Below are positions 18,196-27,165 of a DNA stretch of 64,000 bases, one piece after another. The notes below the pieces were generated by a model, which did not search any database, was not told the DNA's origin, and worked only from the letters and a program-made list of their open reading frames with translations. Source of the stretch: Rummeliibacillus pycnus_A (GTDB lineage Bacteria; Bacillota; Bacilli; Bacillales_A; Planococcaceae). Each line of letters starts with the position of its first letter. The first letter of the stretch is position 1. Position numbers and translations under genes: made by a program. The DNA lies in NCBI RefSeq assembly GCF_044359855.1, contig NZ_CP132291.1, positions 124,001 through 188,000 of the forward strand. The letters are read 5' to 3'.

Positions 18196-18274
18196 TCGAT
18201 TGGGCAACGCGAGTTGATTGGAGTGGAGAGCGGCAACTCCAGCGGGAAAAGCGGGACGCTGCAGGATTTCAGTG
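18196..18274 (+). repeat. Truncated GC-rich repeat core
   Basis: GGAGAGCGGCAACTCCAGCG followed by GGAAAAGCGGGACGCTGCAG is the left half of the GC-rich core found elsewhere in this window. It stops exactly where the family B element begins, so the B insertion or an associated deletion removed the rest. Confidence 0.55.
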
Positions 18275-18275
18275 G

Positions 18276-18514
18276 GAGTGTACTGAAAAAGTAAAAATAG
18301 AAGTAAATTCATGATACAAATCTGGTATAGCTATCTTCGTTGAAGTGGAATTAGCGGAGACTCCTGTGGGAAAACGAGCTAGACGAGACCCCGCAGCGCA
18401 GCGAGGAGGCTTGTCAGTTCGCCCACGGAAAGCGGAGCTAATTCCACTTCATTCAATAGCAGATATATATTCTGTGAATATTTTTATTATTACACTTTTT
18501 TCAGTACTCTCCTT
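18276..18514 (+). mobile_element. MITE-like repeat, family B, copy 1
   Basis: The terminal inverted repeats are GAGTGTACTGAAAAAGT at the left and ACTTTTTTCAGTACTCTCC at the right; AGTGG is repeated directly on both sides. Inside lies a GC-rich core (18345-18455) closed by GTGGAATTAGC/GCTAATTCCAC. Length is about 239 bp, almost the same as the copy at 38750. The 81-residue frame crossing it has no protein-like features. Confidence 0.7.
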
Positions 18515-18601
18515 AGTGGCGGTTATACTACAAGTTACTTTGGGGAAAATCAAAAATCATATATACATAAATTGCCTCATACTATTTTAATGCCCGATAG
18601 A

Positions 18602-18631
18602 TTGACATTTTATAAGCTACCAAATTATAAT
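18602..18631 (+). promoter_or_regulatory. Sigma-A promoter of the pyrimidine catabolic operon
   Basis: TTGACA and TATAAT, both perfect consensus hexamers, are separated by 18 bases. They lie 80 bases before the first gene. The leader between has no obvious terminator. Confidence 0.75.
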
Positions 18632-18711
18632 TAATCTAAATTTTCTAAAAATTCTTTCATCGTTGTGATTTAAAGCTTATTAGGGAATAAACCAATTGAG
18701 GGGGATATCTC

Positions 18712-19953
18712 ATGTATACGTGTAACAAGAGTAGACTTGAAGGAACGCTTAATGAGTTTAGTTCGTTTGGTAAGACACCAAATAATGGTGTAACACGGCT
18801 TTGTTTCTCACAAGAAGATGTGCAGGCAAGAAACTATTTTCGCAAGTGTTGTGAAGAATTAGGGTTAGATGTAGTTTGGGACGATATGGGGAATATGTAT
18901 GCAAAACTTGAGGGTAAAAAGGACATGCCTCCAATCGTTATTGGTTCACATCTAGACTCAGTAGAAAAAGGCGGACGGTTTGATGGAGTTTTAGGTGTTT
19001 TAACAGGACTTGAAGTCGTTAAAACATTAATTGATCACAAACAAGAGTTGGATGCACCAATTGTTGTCATGAACTTTACGAATGAAGAAGGGGCGAGATT
19101 CGACCCAGCGATGATGAGTTCAGGCGTTTTAGCAAATAAGTTTGAAAAGGAAAAAATGCTGCGCTCATCAGACAAAAATGGTGTGATATTTAAAGATGCA
19201 CTTGAAGCAAGTGGCTATGTTGGTGATGAGTCGAATAGATTAAAGAAAGCGCTTGCATATTTAGAGTTGCATATTGAACAAGGTCCAGTACTTGAAAGTG
19301 AAGAGCTTGAAATCGGTGTTGTTGAAGGCGTTCTAGGTATGGTGTGTTATGAAATAACAATTACTGGTGAGTCAAATCATGCTGGTACAACTCCAATGAA
19401 ATTACGAAAAGACCCATTCTTTTTAGCAACAGATTTGATTACAGAAATGCGTAAACAATTAAGTGATATTGATGATGAATTAGTCTTTACAATGGGGCGT
19501 GTCAACGTAACGCCAAATATTCATACAGTCATTCCAAATAAAGTTGTTTTTACTTTAGAAGCGCGTCATCAAGATCCTAGAAAGATAAAGGAAGTTGAAG
19601 AGGTTATTTTCGGTTTACCAGAAGAAGAAAATGGCTGTCGAGTTTCCTTTGAGAAATTATGGAGTCGAGATACTGTAGAATTTGATGAATCCATTTGTGC
19701 CCATGTTCAAAATGCATGTGAGGAATATAGCTACTCGTACAAACGTATGTATAGTGGTGCAGGACATGATGCGCAATTTATGGCAAGTTATATTCCTTCT
19801 GCTATGATTTTCGTACCAAGTGTGAAGGGGAAAAGTCACTGTGAGGAAGAGTTAACAAACTTCGAAGATTGTGCTAAAGGAGCAAATGTTTTACTGAGTA
19901 CGGTACTTGCTTTACAACAAAAAATTTCAAAACAAGAATTGAAAACATTGTAA
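18712..19953 (+). CDS. Beta-ureidopropionase / N-carbamoyl amino acid hydrolase (M20 family)
   Basis: A 413-residue Zn-dependent amidohydrolase of the HyuC/AllC branch of the M20 family. Metal and substrate motifs: IGSHLDSVEKGGRFDG, NEEGARFDPAMMSSG, LHIEQGPVLE, SNHAGTTPM and YSGAGHDAQFM. It should hydrolyse N-carbamoyl-beta-alanine to beta-alanine, CO2 and ammonia, the third step of reductive uracil breakdown. First gene of a seven-gene plus-strand operon. GAGGGGGAT precedes the ATG. Allantoate or N-carbamoyl-L-amino acids would be alternative substrates, but the preTA neighbours favour the pyrimidine route. Confidence 0.85.
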   Translation: MYTCNKSRLEGTLNEFSSFGKTPNNGVTRLCFSQEDVQARNYFRKCCEELGLDVVWDDMGNMYAKLEGKKDMPPIVIGSHLDSVEKGGRFDGVLGVLTGLEVVKTLIDHKQELDAPIVVMNFTNEEGARFDPAMMSSGVLANKFEKEKMLRSSDKNGVIFKDALEASGYVGDESNRLKKALAYLELHIEQGPVLESEELEIGVVEGVLGMVCYEITITGESNHAGTTPMKLRKDPFFLATDLITEMRKQLSDIDDELVFTMGRVNVTPNIHTVIPNKVVFTLEARHQDPRKIKEVEEVIFGLPEEENGCRVSFEKLWSRDTVEFDESICAHVQNACEEYSYSYKRMYSGAGHDAQFMASYIPSAMIFVPSVKGKSHCEEELTNFEDCAKGANVLLSTVLALQQKISKQELKTL

Positions 19954-19966
19954 GGGAGCTAACAGT

Positions 19967-21370
19967 ATGAAAAAAATTATTACAGGTGGAACAATTGTAA
20001 CAGCAGCAGATCAGTATGTAGCAGATTTATTAATCGAGGACGGCAAAATTACAGAAATTGGACAAGGTATTAAATCACAAGGTGCAGAAATCATCAATGC
20101 GACTGGAAAATACGTTTTCCCAGGTGGAATTGATCCCCACACACACTTAGACATGCCATTTAATAACACTGTAACTGATGATGATTGGGAATCTGGTACT
20201 ATTGCGGCTGCGTTCGGTGGAACGACGACAATACTAGATTTTTGCCTAACTACTGGTGAAGCTAGATTACTAGATGCGGTCGATAAGTGGCATAGCAAAG
20301 CGAAGGATAAGGCAGTCATTGACTATGGTTTCCATTTGATGATTGCTGATTTAACAGAAGATACATTAAATCAGCTTCCAGAAGCATTAGAGGTTGCTGG
20401 TATTAATTCTGTAAAAGTATTTTTGGCTTATGCAAAGGAATTCCAAGCTACTGATCGTACATTATTCCAAGCGTTTAAAGTAGGGAAAGAAAAAGATGCT
20501 ATTGTGATGGTGCACTGTGAAAATGGTTCTGTCATCGATGAATTAGTGGAAGAAGCAAAATCATTGGGACACACAGAACCAATTTATCATGCACTTACTC
20601 GTCCACCTCAATTGGAAGGCGAAGCCACAAAACGTGCGATTGAATTAGCAAATCTTGCAGGTGCTAAGTTATATGTTGTACATGTAACTTGCAAAGAAGC
20701 AGTAGATGAAATCATTCGTGCACGTGAGAAAGGCTACCAAGTTTATGGCGAGACATGCCCTCCTTATTTAGTGCTTGATCAAACGGCACTAGAAAAACCA
20801 AACTTTGAGGGAGCAAAATATGTTTGGTCACCACCACTTCGTCCAAAAGAACATCAAGAAGTTCTTTGGAATGCATTAAAGGCAAAACAATTACAAACAA
20901 TTGGATCTGATCAATGCTCATTCAGCTTTAACGGTAAAAAGCAACTCGGCAAGGAGGATTTCTCTAAAATTCCAAATGGTGGTCCGTTCATCGAAGATCG
21001 CTTAAGTGTTCTTTATTCTGAGGGGGCCGCGAAGGGACGAATTACATTAAATGAATTTGTTGATTTAGTATCAACTAGTGCTGCAAAAACATTTGGTTTG
21101 TTCCCGCAAAAAGGAACAATTGCAATTGGTTCAGATGCAGATATCGTCTTATTTGATCCAGATGTAGAACGAGTGATTTCTGCAGAAATACATCACATGA
21201 ATGTGGATTATAATGCGTTTGAAGGCCTTGAAGTAAAAGGTGAGCCGGTTAGTGTATTAAGTCGTGGTGAATTTGTCATTAAGGACAAAGAGTTTGTTGG
21301 TAAACTTGGAAGTGGCCAATATATTCGACGTGAAGTGAAAAAAGAAGAAAAACCAGTAATTACAAAATAA
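19967..21370 (+). CDS. hydA: Dihydropyrimidinase (hydantoinase)
   Basis: A 467-residue cyclic amidohydrolase. Binuclear zinc ligands: GGIDPHTHLDMPF (HxH), the carbamylated Lys in SVKVFLAYAKEF, the His residues of MVHCENG and VVHVTCKEA, and the Asp of IGSDQCSF. It opens dihydrouracil to N-carbamoyl-beta-alanine in the cytosol. Thirteen bases after the ureidopropionase with AAGGGAG as ribosome site. Length is normal for the family. Confidence 0.9.
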   Translation: MKKIITGGTIVTAADQYVADLLIEDGKITEIGQGIKSQGAEIINATGKYVFPGGIDPHTHLDMPFNNTVTDDDWESGTIAAAFGGTTTILDFCLTTGEARLLDAVDKWHSKAKDKAVIDYGFHLMIADLTEDTLNQLPEALEVAGINSVKVFLAYAKEFQATDRTLFQAFKVGKEKDAIVMVHCENGSVIDELVEEAKSLGHTEPIYHALTRPPQLEGEATKRAIELANLAGAKLYVVHVTCKEAVDEIIRAREKGYQVYGETCPPYLVLDQTALEKPNFEGAKYVWSPPLRPKEHQEVLWNALKAKQLQTIGSDQCSFSFNGKKQLGKEDFSKIPNGGPFIEDRLSVLYSEGAAKGRITLNEFVDLVSTSAAKTFGLFPQKGTIAIGSDADIVLFDPDVERVISAEIHHMNVDYNAFEGLEVKGEPVSVLSRGEFVIKDKEFVGKLGSGQYIRREVKKEEKPVITK

Positions 21371-21400
21371 AACACAACAAAATAACAGGGGGCAATAGCT

Positions 21401-22744
21401 ATGAAAGAGTTGAGCTCATTGGAAAAGAATTTTGATGAAGCCCATGGTGGTTTAACGCAATACGCTGCTCTTGAAGAAGCGAACCGATGTTTATTTTGCT
21501 ATGATGCACCATGTATAAAAGCATGTCCAACAAGTATTAATGTACCTAGCTTTATTAAAAAAATTGCATCGGGTAATTTAAAAGGCTCTGCTCAAGTGAT
21601 TTTGGATGCAAATCCAGTTGGTGCTAGCTGTGCACGTGTTTGCCCAACAGAAGAACTTTGTGAAGGCGCATGTGTACTTAACCATGCTGAAAAGCCAATT
21701 AAAATTGGTGATTTACAACGTCATGCAACTGATTGGGCTCGAGAAAATGAAGTCGCATTGTTTGAAGCTGCACCAAGTAATGGCAAGAAAGTAGCCATTA
21801 TAGGAAGTGGTCCTGCAGGGCTATCGGCAGCACGTGAACTGTGTCGATTAGGCTACTCTGTCACAATTTATGAAGCAGATGCAGAGGCTGGTGGCTTAAA
21901 TCAATATGGCATTGTTTCATTTCGTCTACCACAGCATATTGTTCAATGGGAAGTCGAGCAGGTAAAGAAACTTGGAGTAGAAATTAAAACAAATCATCGT
22001 GTTGGAGACAATATTTCAGTAGACGAACTGGTCAATAACTACGATCGCATACTGATTGCAGTTGGTATGAATACAGTACCAAATCTCGAAATTGAAGGTG
22101 AAACGTTAAATGGTGTATACGATGCCATCGACTTTGTAAAAAGTACAAAAAATGTAATCACAAGAGACTTTGTTGGTAAAAGCGTAGCTGTCATAGGAGC
22201 AGGTAATACAGCGATTGATGCAGCGACATGCTCGATTCGATTGGGAGCTGCACAAGTACAAATTATCTATCGTCGAACTGCAAATGAAATGACGGCATAT
22301 CCGTTTGAATATGATTTTGCAAAACAAGAAGGCGTTGAATTCCGTTGGCTATCTTTACCAAAACGTATTATAAGTGATAATGAAGGCAATGTCATTGGAT
22401 TAGAGTGCGTAAGAATGGAGCTAGGTGAGGAAGTTGAGGGGAAAGCGAAACTCCATGAAATCAAAGAGTCAAATTTCATCATTCAAGTAGATGCAGTTAT
22501 TCGAGCAATCGGACAGACACGGCATATGGAATTAATCGAACAGTTTGGTCTTGAGCATAAACGAGGAATTGTAGAGGTTGATCAAGAAACGTTACAAACA
22601 TCTAACCCAAAGGTTTTCGCATGTGGCGATGTAATCTATGGAAATGGTTATGGTGATGCAACTGTTGTATCAGCTGCACAACAAGGAAAAGATTGTGCAT
22701 ATGCAATTCATCGACAAATTGAAAGTATATCCGAAATCGCGTAA
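21401..22744 (+). CDS. preT: NAD-dependent dihydropyrimidine dehydrogenase subunit PreT
   Basis: A 447-residue FAD/FeS subunit that takes electrons from NADH for uracil reduction. Cysteine clusters at the N-terminus (CLFCYDAPCIKACP, CARVCPTEELCEGACV) hold two 4Fe-4S centres. A FAD Rossmann motif (IIGSGPAGLSAARE) and a second dinucleotide motif (VIGAGNTAIDAA) follow, as does the C-terminal ACGDVIYGNG. It pairs with PreA, 20 bases downstream. It resembles small GltD-type subunits, but the context with PreA makes the assignment firm. Confidence 0.88.
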   Translation: MKELSSLEKNFDEAHGGLTQYAALEEANRCLFCYDAPCIKACPTSINVPSFIKKIASGNLKGSAQVILDANPVGASCARVCPTEELCEGACVLNHAEKPIKIGDLQRHATDWARENEVALFEAAPSNGKKVAIIGSGPAGLSAARELCRLGYSVTIYEADAEAGGLNQYGIVSFRLPQHIVQWEVEQVKKLGVEIKTNHRVGDNISVDELVNNYDRILIAVGMNTVPNLEIEGETLNGVYDAIDFVKSTKNVITRDFVGKSVAVIGAGNTAIDAATCSIRLGAAQVQIIYRRTANEMTAYPFEYDFAKQEGVEFRWLSLPKRIISDNEGNVIGLECVRMELGEEVEGKAKLHEIKESNFIIQVDAVIRAIGQTRHMELIEQFGLEHKRGIVEVDQETLQTSNPKVFACGDVIYGNGYGDATVVSAAQQGKDCAYAIHRQIESISEIA

Positions 22745-22764
22745 TTCCTTGAGGGGGGACTATT

Positions 22765-24036
22765 ATGGCAGATTTACGAATTAACTTAGCCGGTATTGAA
22801 TCACCAAACCCATTTTGGCTTGCATCTGCACCACCGACAAACTCAGGATATCAGGTGCAGCGTGCATTTGAAGCAGGTTGGGGTGGTGCTGTTTGGAAAA
22901 CATTAGGAGATCCTATTTTAAATGTTTCATCTCGTTTTGCTGCAGTAAGCTTTAATGGTCAACGTGTTGCGGGGTTTAATAATATCGAATTGATTACAGA
23001 TCGTCCTCTAGATGTAAACTTAAAAGAAATCTATGAAACAAAAAAGAGATTTCCGAATCACACCATTATTGCATCACTTATGGTAGAGCCAAAACAAGAA
23101 AAGTGGCATGAAATTGTAAAGCGTGTTGAAGCAGTTGGAGTAGATGGGTTCGAGTTGAATTTCGGATGTCCACATGGGATGGCAGAACGTGGGATGGGCT
23201 CTGCATCTGGCCAAGTACCAGCACTCGTTGAAAAGCAAACCGCATGGGCGAAAGAAGCAGCGACTAAACCTGTGATTGTCAAATTGACACCCAATATTAC
23301 AGACATTACTGTTACAGCAGAAGCTGCTGTACAGGGTGGGGCTGATGCAATTAGTATGATCAATACAATTAATAGTTTAGCAGGAGTCGATTTGAATACG
23401 TGGAATACAATCCCGCATGTTGCGGGAAAAGGCGCTCATGGTGGTTACTGTGGTCCAGCTGTTAAACCAATTGCACTAAATATGGTCGGGGAGTGTGCAA
23501 GAAATTCCCATATAAACGTACCGATTTCTGGTATCGGAGGTATTTCAAATTGGCAAGATGCAGCTGAATTCTTATTGATGGGTGCAACAGGCGTGCAAGT
23601 ATGTACTGCAGCTATGCATCACGGATTTGGCATTGTTGAAGATATGATTGATGGTTTAAATAATTATTTAGATGAAAAAGGACTAGCTTCTGTAATGGAC
23701 TTAGTCGGTCGTTCGGTACCAAAATATTCTGATTGGGGTGACCTTGATCTAAATTATAAAATTGTCGCGAATATTAACAATGATGTGTGCATTAATTGTA
23801 ACAAGTGTCATATTGCATGTGAAGACACCTCGCATCAATGTATTGAGCGTTACATGGATGAGGATACAGGCAAGCCGATGCTTAAAGTACGTGAAGAAGA
23901 TTGTGTGGGTTGTAATTTATGTTCAATTGTTTGCCCAGTAGATGGTGCAATTTCAATGAAAGAATTGCCTCATACTGTACCTGCAATGACATGGAACGAG
24001 CGCCAAGCGATGCTTAAATCATTTGCAAGTAACTAG
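22765..24036 (+). CDS. preA: NAD-dependent dihydropyrimidine dehydrogenase subunit PreA
   Basis: A 423-residue subunit with an FMN-binding dihydroorotate-dehydrogenase-like barrel (about 1-310). The catalytic Cys is in ELNFGCPHGMAERGMG, and PVIVKLTPN, MINTINSLAGVD and SGIGGISNW contact FMN. The C-terminal ferredoxin domain (about 335-400) has CINCNKCHIAC and CVGCNLCSIVCP, two 4Fe-4S clusters. It reduces uracil/thymine to the dihydro form. GAGGGGGGA precedes the ATG. Confidence 0.9.
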   Translation: MADLRINLAGIESPNPFWLASAPPTNSGYQVQRAFEAGWGGAVWKTLGDPILNVSSRFAAVSFNGQRVAGFNNIELITDRPLDVNLKEIYETKKRFPNHTIIASLMVEPKQEKWHEIVKRVEAVGVDGFELNFGCPHGMAERGMGSASGQVPALVEKQTAWAKEAATKPVIVKLTPNITDITVTAEAAVQGGADAISMINTINSLAGVDLNTWNTIPHVAGKGAHGGYCGPAVKPIALNMVGECARNSHINVPISGIGGISNWQDAAEFLLMGATGVQVCTAAMHHGFGIVEDMIDGLNNYLDEKGLASVMDLVGRSVPKYSDWGDLDLNYKIVANINNDVCINCNKCHIACEDTSHQCIERYMDEDTGKPMLKVREEDCVGCNLCSIVCPVDGAISMKELPHTVPAMTWNERQAMLKSFASN

Positions 24037-24108
24037 TCAGTTTGGAAAAATGCAAGGTTGCCAAATTCTAAAGCCAATTGAATATTCGAATATGGAGGTT
24101 ATCAAAAA

Positions 24109-25599
24109 ATGAGCAATAACAATGATTATTTAAAGTCTCCAGATTTGTTGCCAATTACTCATGATCAACGAAAGATTAGTGCATTTGGATTTTCAGTAAT
24201 TTGGATTGGAATGGCCATCGTACTTGCAGCATTCGCAATTGGTGCAGCAGGCATTATTCATTTATCAATGCCTATGCTAATTGTAGCCACACTAGTTGGA
24301 TCGCTTCTTATAGGGATTTTCATGGTGCTCATTGGTGATATTGGAATCGAGCATGGTTTGTCTTTCCCTGTCTATATGCGTGCACCATTTGGTACATTTG
24401 GGACACATTTGCCATCGTTCATGCGTGGTTTTACAGCTTCATGCTGGTTCGGAATCAATACGTACTTTGGTGCGCTTGCGATAAATGGAATATTAAACAT
24501 TCTATTTGGTTTTGATAATTGGTTCATTTGTTTCTTTTTATTTGCAGCATTGCAGCTCTTTAATACATCACTTGGCATTAAATCGATTGAACGGTTTGCC
24601 GATTTAGCAGCTCCAATCATTATTTTAATATCCTGTTGGATGTATATTACATTAGCAGATAAAGCAGAAGCCACAGGGAAAAGTGTATGGTCTTGGGTAG
24701 AATCACCAACTACTGGTATGGCAGCATTTACAGCTTTTATGATTGTCGTGATGGCAAATATGGGCTTCTGGGCAACCCTTGCTGCTGATATGCCTACCTT
24801 ATCACGCTTTTTTAAAGCTCCTGCCAATGAACGAAATTGGTTTAAACGTAACCGGACACAACTTGTTGGTTCACTGATTATCATGCCAATTGTTAATACA
24901 TTCATGATTGTAATCGGTGCAGTATGTTATATGGCAGTAAAGTCGGCTGATCCGATTAACGCATTACAGCAATCAGCAAGTGGTTTTATCTTAGCAATCT
25001 TATTATTAATGATTGTCCTGGCACAATGGTCAACAAATACATCTGCAAACGTGATTCCTGCAGCCACGATATTCTCAAATATCGGTGGTCCACGTGTACC
25101 TTTCTGGGTTGGAGTAGTGATTGCGGGTATTATCGGAACGTTATCACAGCCATGGAGTTTATTTGAAATGTTAAATTCTGTCCTTCTCATTATTGGTGGA
25201 ATCTTAACATCGATCGTTGGTATATTATTTGCTGATTATTATCTGTTACGTAAACGCCGTATTAATGTACAAGGTCTATATGAGTCAAATGGTCAATTTA
25301 GATATTTGGGAGGTTTTAATCTAGCGGGGTTAATCTCTTGGATCATTGGTGGAATCATAGCAAATATTTTCCCAACGTATTCATCATTAATTGGATTTTT
25401 CGTAGGAGCAGTATTATATTATATTCTTGCGAAATATTGGTGGTTTAAAAAGTATCCACAACAAGAAATATTGGATCCTGATGATGGGAAATATTTAGGG
25501 ATTACAGTTGGAAATAGTTGGACGATAGATCCGTATGAAGAACCAGCATTTGTACCTGAAGTAGCACAAAATATATCTACAGATGTAAAACACCAATAG
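24109..25599 (+). CDS. NCS1-family nucleobase/hydantoin permease
   Basis: A 496-residue membrane protein with about 12 hydrophobic segments. It begins LLPITHDQRKISAFGFSVIW, the usual entry of NCS1 (PucI/CodB/Mhp1) symporters, and contains NMGFWATLAADMPTLSRFFK and AQWSTNTSANVIPAATIFSN, conserved substrate and sodium-site regions. It should import uracil, dihydrouracil or a related ring by cation symport. The context favours a pyrimidine substrate. AUGGAGGTT-type ribosome site upstream. Confidence 0.87.
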   Translation: MSNNNDYLKSPDLLPITHDQRKISAFGFSVIWIGMAIVLAAFAIGAAGIIHLSMPMLIVATLVGSLLIGIFMVLIGDIGIEHGLSFPVYMRAPFGTFGTHLPSFMRGFTASCWFGINTYFGALAINGILNILFGFDNWFICFFLFAALQLFNTSLGIKSIERFADLAAPIIILISCWMYITLADKAEATGKSVWSWVESPTTGMAAFTAFMIVVMANMGFWATLAADMPTLSRFFKAPANERNWFKRNRTQLVGSLIIMPIVNTFMIVIGAVCYMAVKSADPINALQQSASGFILAILLLMIVLAQWSTNTSANVIPAATIFSNIGGPRVPFWVGVVIAGIIGTLSQPWSLFEMLNSVLLIIGGILTSIVGILFADYYLLRKRRINVQGLYESNGQFRYLGGFNLAGLISWIIGGIIANIFPTYSSLIGFFVGAVLYYILAKYWWFKKYPQQEILDPDDGKYLGITVGNSWTIDPYEEPAFVPEVAQNISTDVKHQ

Positions 25600-25611
25600 A
25601 GGAGGGAGCAT

Positions 25612-25830
25612 ATGTCAGAATATGTGCAAGTAGCTGCTGAAATTGCGCAACTTGATGCACTCTTAAATCAGCAATATCTGATTGAATTAATAACTGAAAA
25701 CTTAGATGGTGCTCAAGTAGTTCTTGAATTTGAAAATCAGCAGACAGAACTGAACATTACAACTGCTGAAGCTCGTAAATACCTGACAGTAAAGTTACAA
25801 GAGCAACTAAATAAGCAGCCACAAAAGTAA
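25612..25830 (+). CDS. Small conserved-looking protein at the end of the pyrimidine operon
   Basis: A 72-residue acidic, soluble protein, unrecognised. It is rich in Glu, Gln and Leu: EIAQLDALLNQQYLIELITE, then a likely beta strand pair (QVVLEFENQQTELNI) and a helix. It has an excellent ribosome site (GAGGAGGGAGCAT) 12 bases after the permease stop and lies before the operon terminator, so it is certainly translated with the pathway. It might be a small partner or regulator of one of the enzymes, but no motif shows this. Confidence 0.75.
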   Translation: MSEYVQVAAEIAQLDALLNQQYLIELITENLDGAQVVLEFENQQTELNITTAEARKYLTVKLQEQLNKQPQK

Positions 25831-25856
25831 ACTTCAAATGTAATTCAAAGACTTAA

Positions 25857-25897
25857 AGCATCACCGAATAAAATCGGTATTGCTTTTGGTCTTTTTT
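25857..25897 (+). terminator. Terminator of the pyrimidine catabolic operon
   Basis: AGCATCACCGA pairs with TCGGTATTGCT (two mismatches) and is followed by TTTGGTCTTTTTTG. Confidence 0.8.
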
Positions 25898-25996
25898 GTT
25901 TACAAATACATGTAAAGATAAATGAAAAATACGCATGTTATGTGAGTAAATATGTGAAATTAATACTGTAATTTATTAATCCGTCAGCTAATATAG

Positions 25997-26176
25997 CTTG
26001 TTTTACTAGCATTTATTCTAGTTGTATTATCTATTGTCAGGCTTACAATTGTCATTTCGATTATTAATGAAATTCGCAAATGCTTCATGAAACCAAGCAT
26101 CCAAATCGCAATTAACAAAACTACAGGGATAGTACTTGTTTTAAACGGCGTTCGAATTGCAACTGAAAAAGCATAA
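25997..26176 (+). pseudogene. LysE-family exporter, C-terminal remnant
   Basis: A 59-codon frame without a start, opening after an in-frame TAG. Hydrophobic LLAFILVVLSIVRLTIVISI leads into a segment rich in Lys/Arg (NEIRKCFMKPS), then INKTTGIVLVLNGVRIATEKA and a stop. That is the last helix pair of LysE/RhtB amino-acid exporters (R..l.r..G..L...G..la). No upstream frame supplies the rest, so this is a decayed gene end. Confidence 0.55.
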
Positions 26177-26306
26177 CGAATAAGGCTATATTAAAACTAA
26201 AGAGAATTTATTTTCTGTTTTACGACAATTTGTCCCAAGTTCTGCTAAAGTTTATCCAAACATACTATTGAAGGAAGAACAATTTTGTTTGGAGGTCAAA
26301 GTAGGC

Positions 26307-26660
26307 ATGAGGAAAAAACGACTTATTCTTCTAGGTATTATAATTTCAAGTGCAATAATTATTTGGTTTACTTCAATTAAAATTAAGCATGATGAACAAA
26401 CGTTAGTTCAAAGTATGGCTGTATCTATGGATGAACATTATAGAGTAGAGGAACTATTAGAAACACTTTATAAAGAATTAGAAAAAAATTACGGAGAATT
26501 AGTATTAAGTTTTTCTCCTGATGAACGGATACTCACAGTAAAAGTTAAGGATCAGGAATTTATCGTAAAAAATCAAGTGGAAATAAAAAAACAAATTAAT
26601 GAGATTGCGAAAAAAATGAATATGGATGATATAAAAGTAGAAATTAAAACAGGATTATAA
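26307..26660 (+). CDS. Small membrane-anchored protein of unknown function
   Basis: A 117-residue protein. MRKKRLILLGIIISSAIIIW is a positively charged start plus one membrane helix (or uncleaved signal). The remaining 95 residues are charged and helical/beta (YRVEELLETLYKELEKNY, LVLSFSPDERILTVKVKDQE). No family recognised. ATG 26307 is chosen because it begins the clean anchor and has GGAGGTCAAAGTAGGC before it; an upstream ATG at 26268 would put 13 polar residues in front. A family A element begins two bases after the stop. Confidence 0.6.
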   Translation: MRKKRLILLGIIISSAIIIWFTSIKIKHDEQTLVQSMAVSMDEHYRVEELLETLYKELEKNYGELVLSFSPDERILTVKVKDQEFIVKNQVEIKKQINEIAKKMNMDDIKVEIKTGL

Positions 26661-26661
26661 A

Positions 26662-26978
26662 TGAGTCAATTTCATAATTCAAAGATTTGATAAAAAACAC
26701 GAACATTAAATGTGCCATTGTTATTTGCCAAATCTATTAGAAGATTGTCTATGAAGCGGAAGATGGCGACTCCTGCGGGAAAGCGAGACAGGTGAGACCC
26801 CGCAGTGAATCACGGTACGTGCTTCCGAGGAGGCTCAACGCTCGCCCGCGGAAAGCGCCATCTGGAGCGGCATACTAAGTAAATACTGGGAATGAAATAT
26901 TATCCGAATTATTGAGCTGTTTACTAAGAAAAAATTCGTATTTTTTTACTAGAAAAGGATTTATGAAATTGATTCAAA
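26662..26978 (+). mobile_element. MITE-like repeat, family A, copy 3
   Basis: The left end is GAGTCAATTTCATAATTC, then ACACGAACATTAAATG. The right end is ATTCGTATTTTTTTACTAG and then TTATGAAATTGATTCAAA, the inverse. The GC-rich core (26755-26876) is about 98 percent identical, in opposite orientation, to the core at 895-1020. The core carries AGATGGCG/CGCCATCT arms and an inner GCACGGT/ACGTGC-type hairpin (the left arm has a base change here). Confidence 0.8.
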
Positions 26979-26991
26979 TAAGAAATTAATT

Positions 26992-27030
26992 AAAAAAGCT
27001 GATCAGTCCTAGGACAAATCAGCTTTTTCT
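26992..27030. terminator. Bidirectional hairpin terminator
   Basis: AAAAAAGCTGAT pairs with ATCAGCTTTTT around a 13-base loop. It lies between the repeat and the LytTR operon. Confidence 0.8.
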
Positions 27031-27165
27031 TATGTAAACTTTTTTGGAAATGCAACTTAGTATACAAAAACAACCACTTAATCCAAAATTTTATCCTCTT
27101 AATAAAAAATAAGAAAATACAGAATTTTATATGTTATATTCAAAGTGAAGAAAGGGGAGCGGCTG

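Noticed and set aside
18345..18590. 81-residue open frame starting MELAETPVGKRARRDPAAQ
   Set aside because: It runs through the GC-rich core and right end of a family B repeat; the protein is Arg/Pro-rich at first and then hydrophobic, with no proper ribosome site. Treated as a by-product of the repeat.
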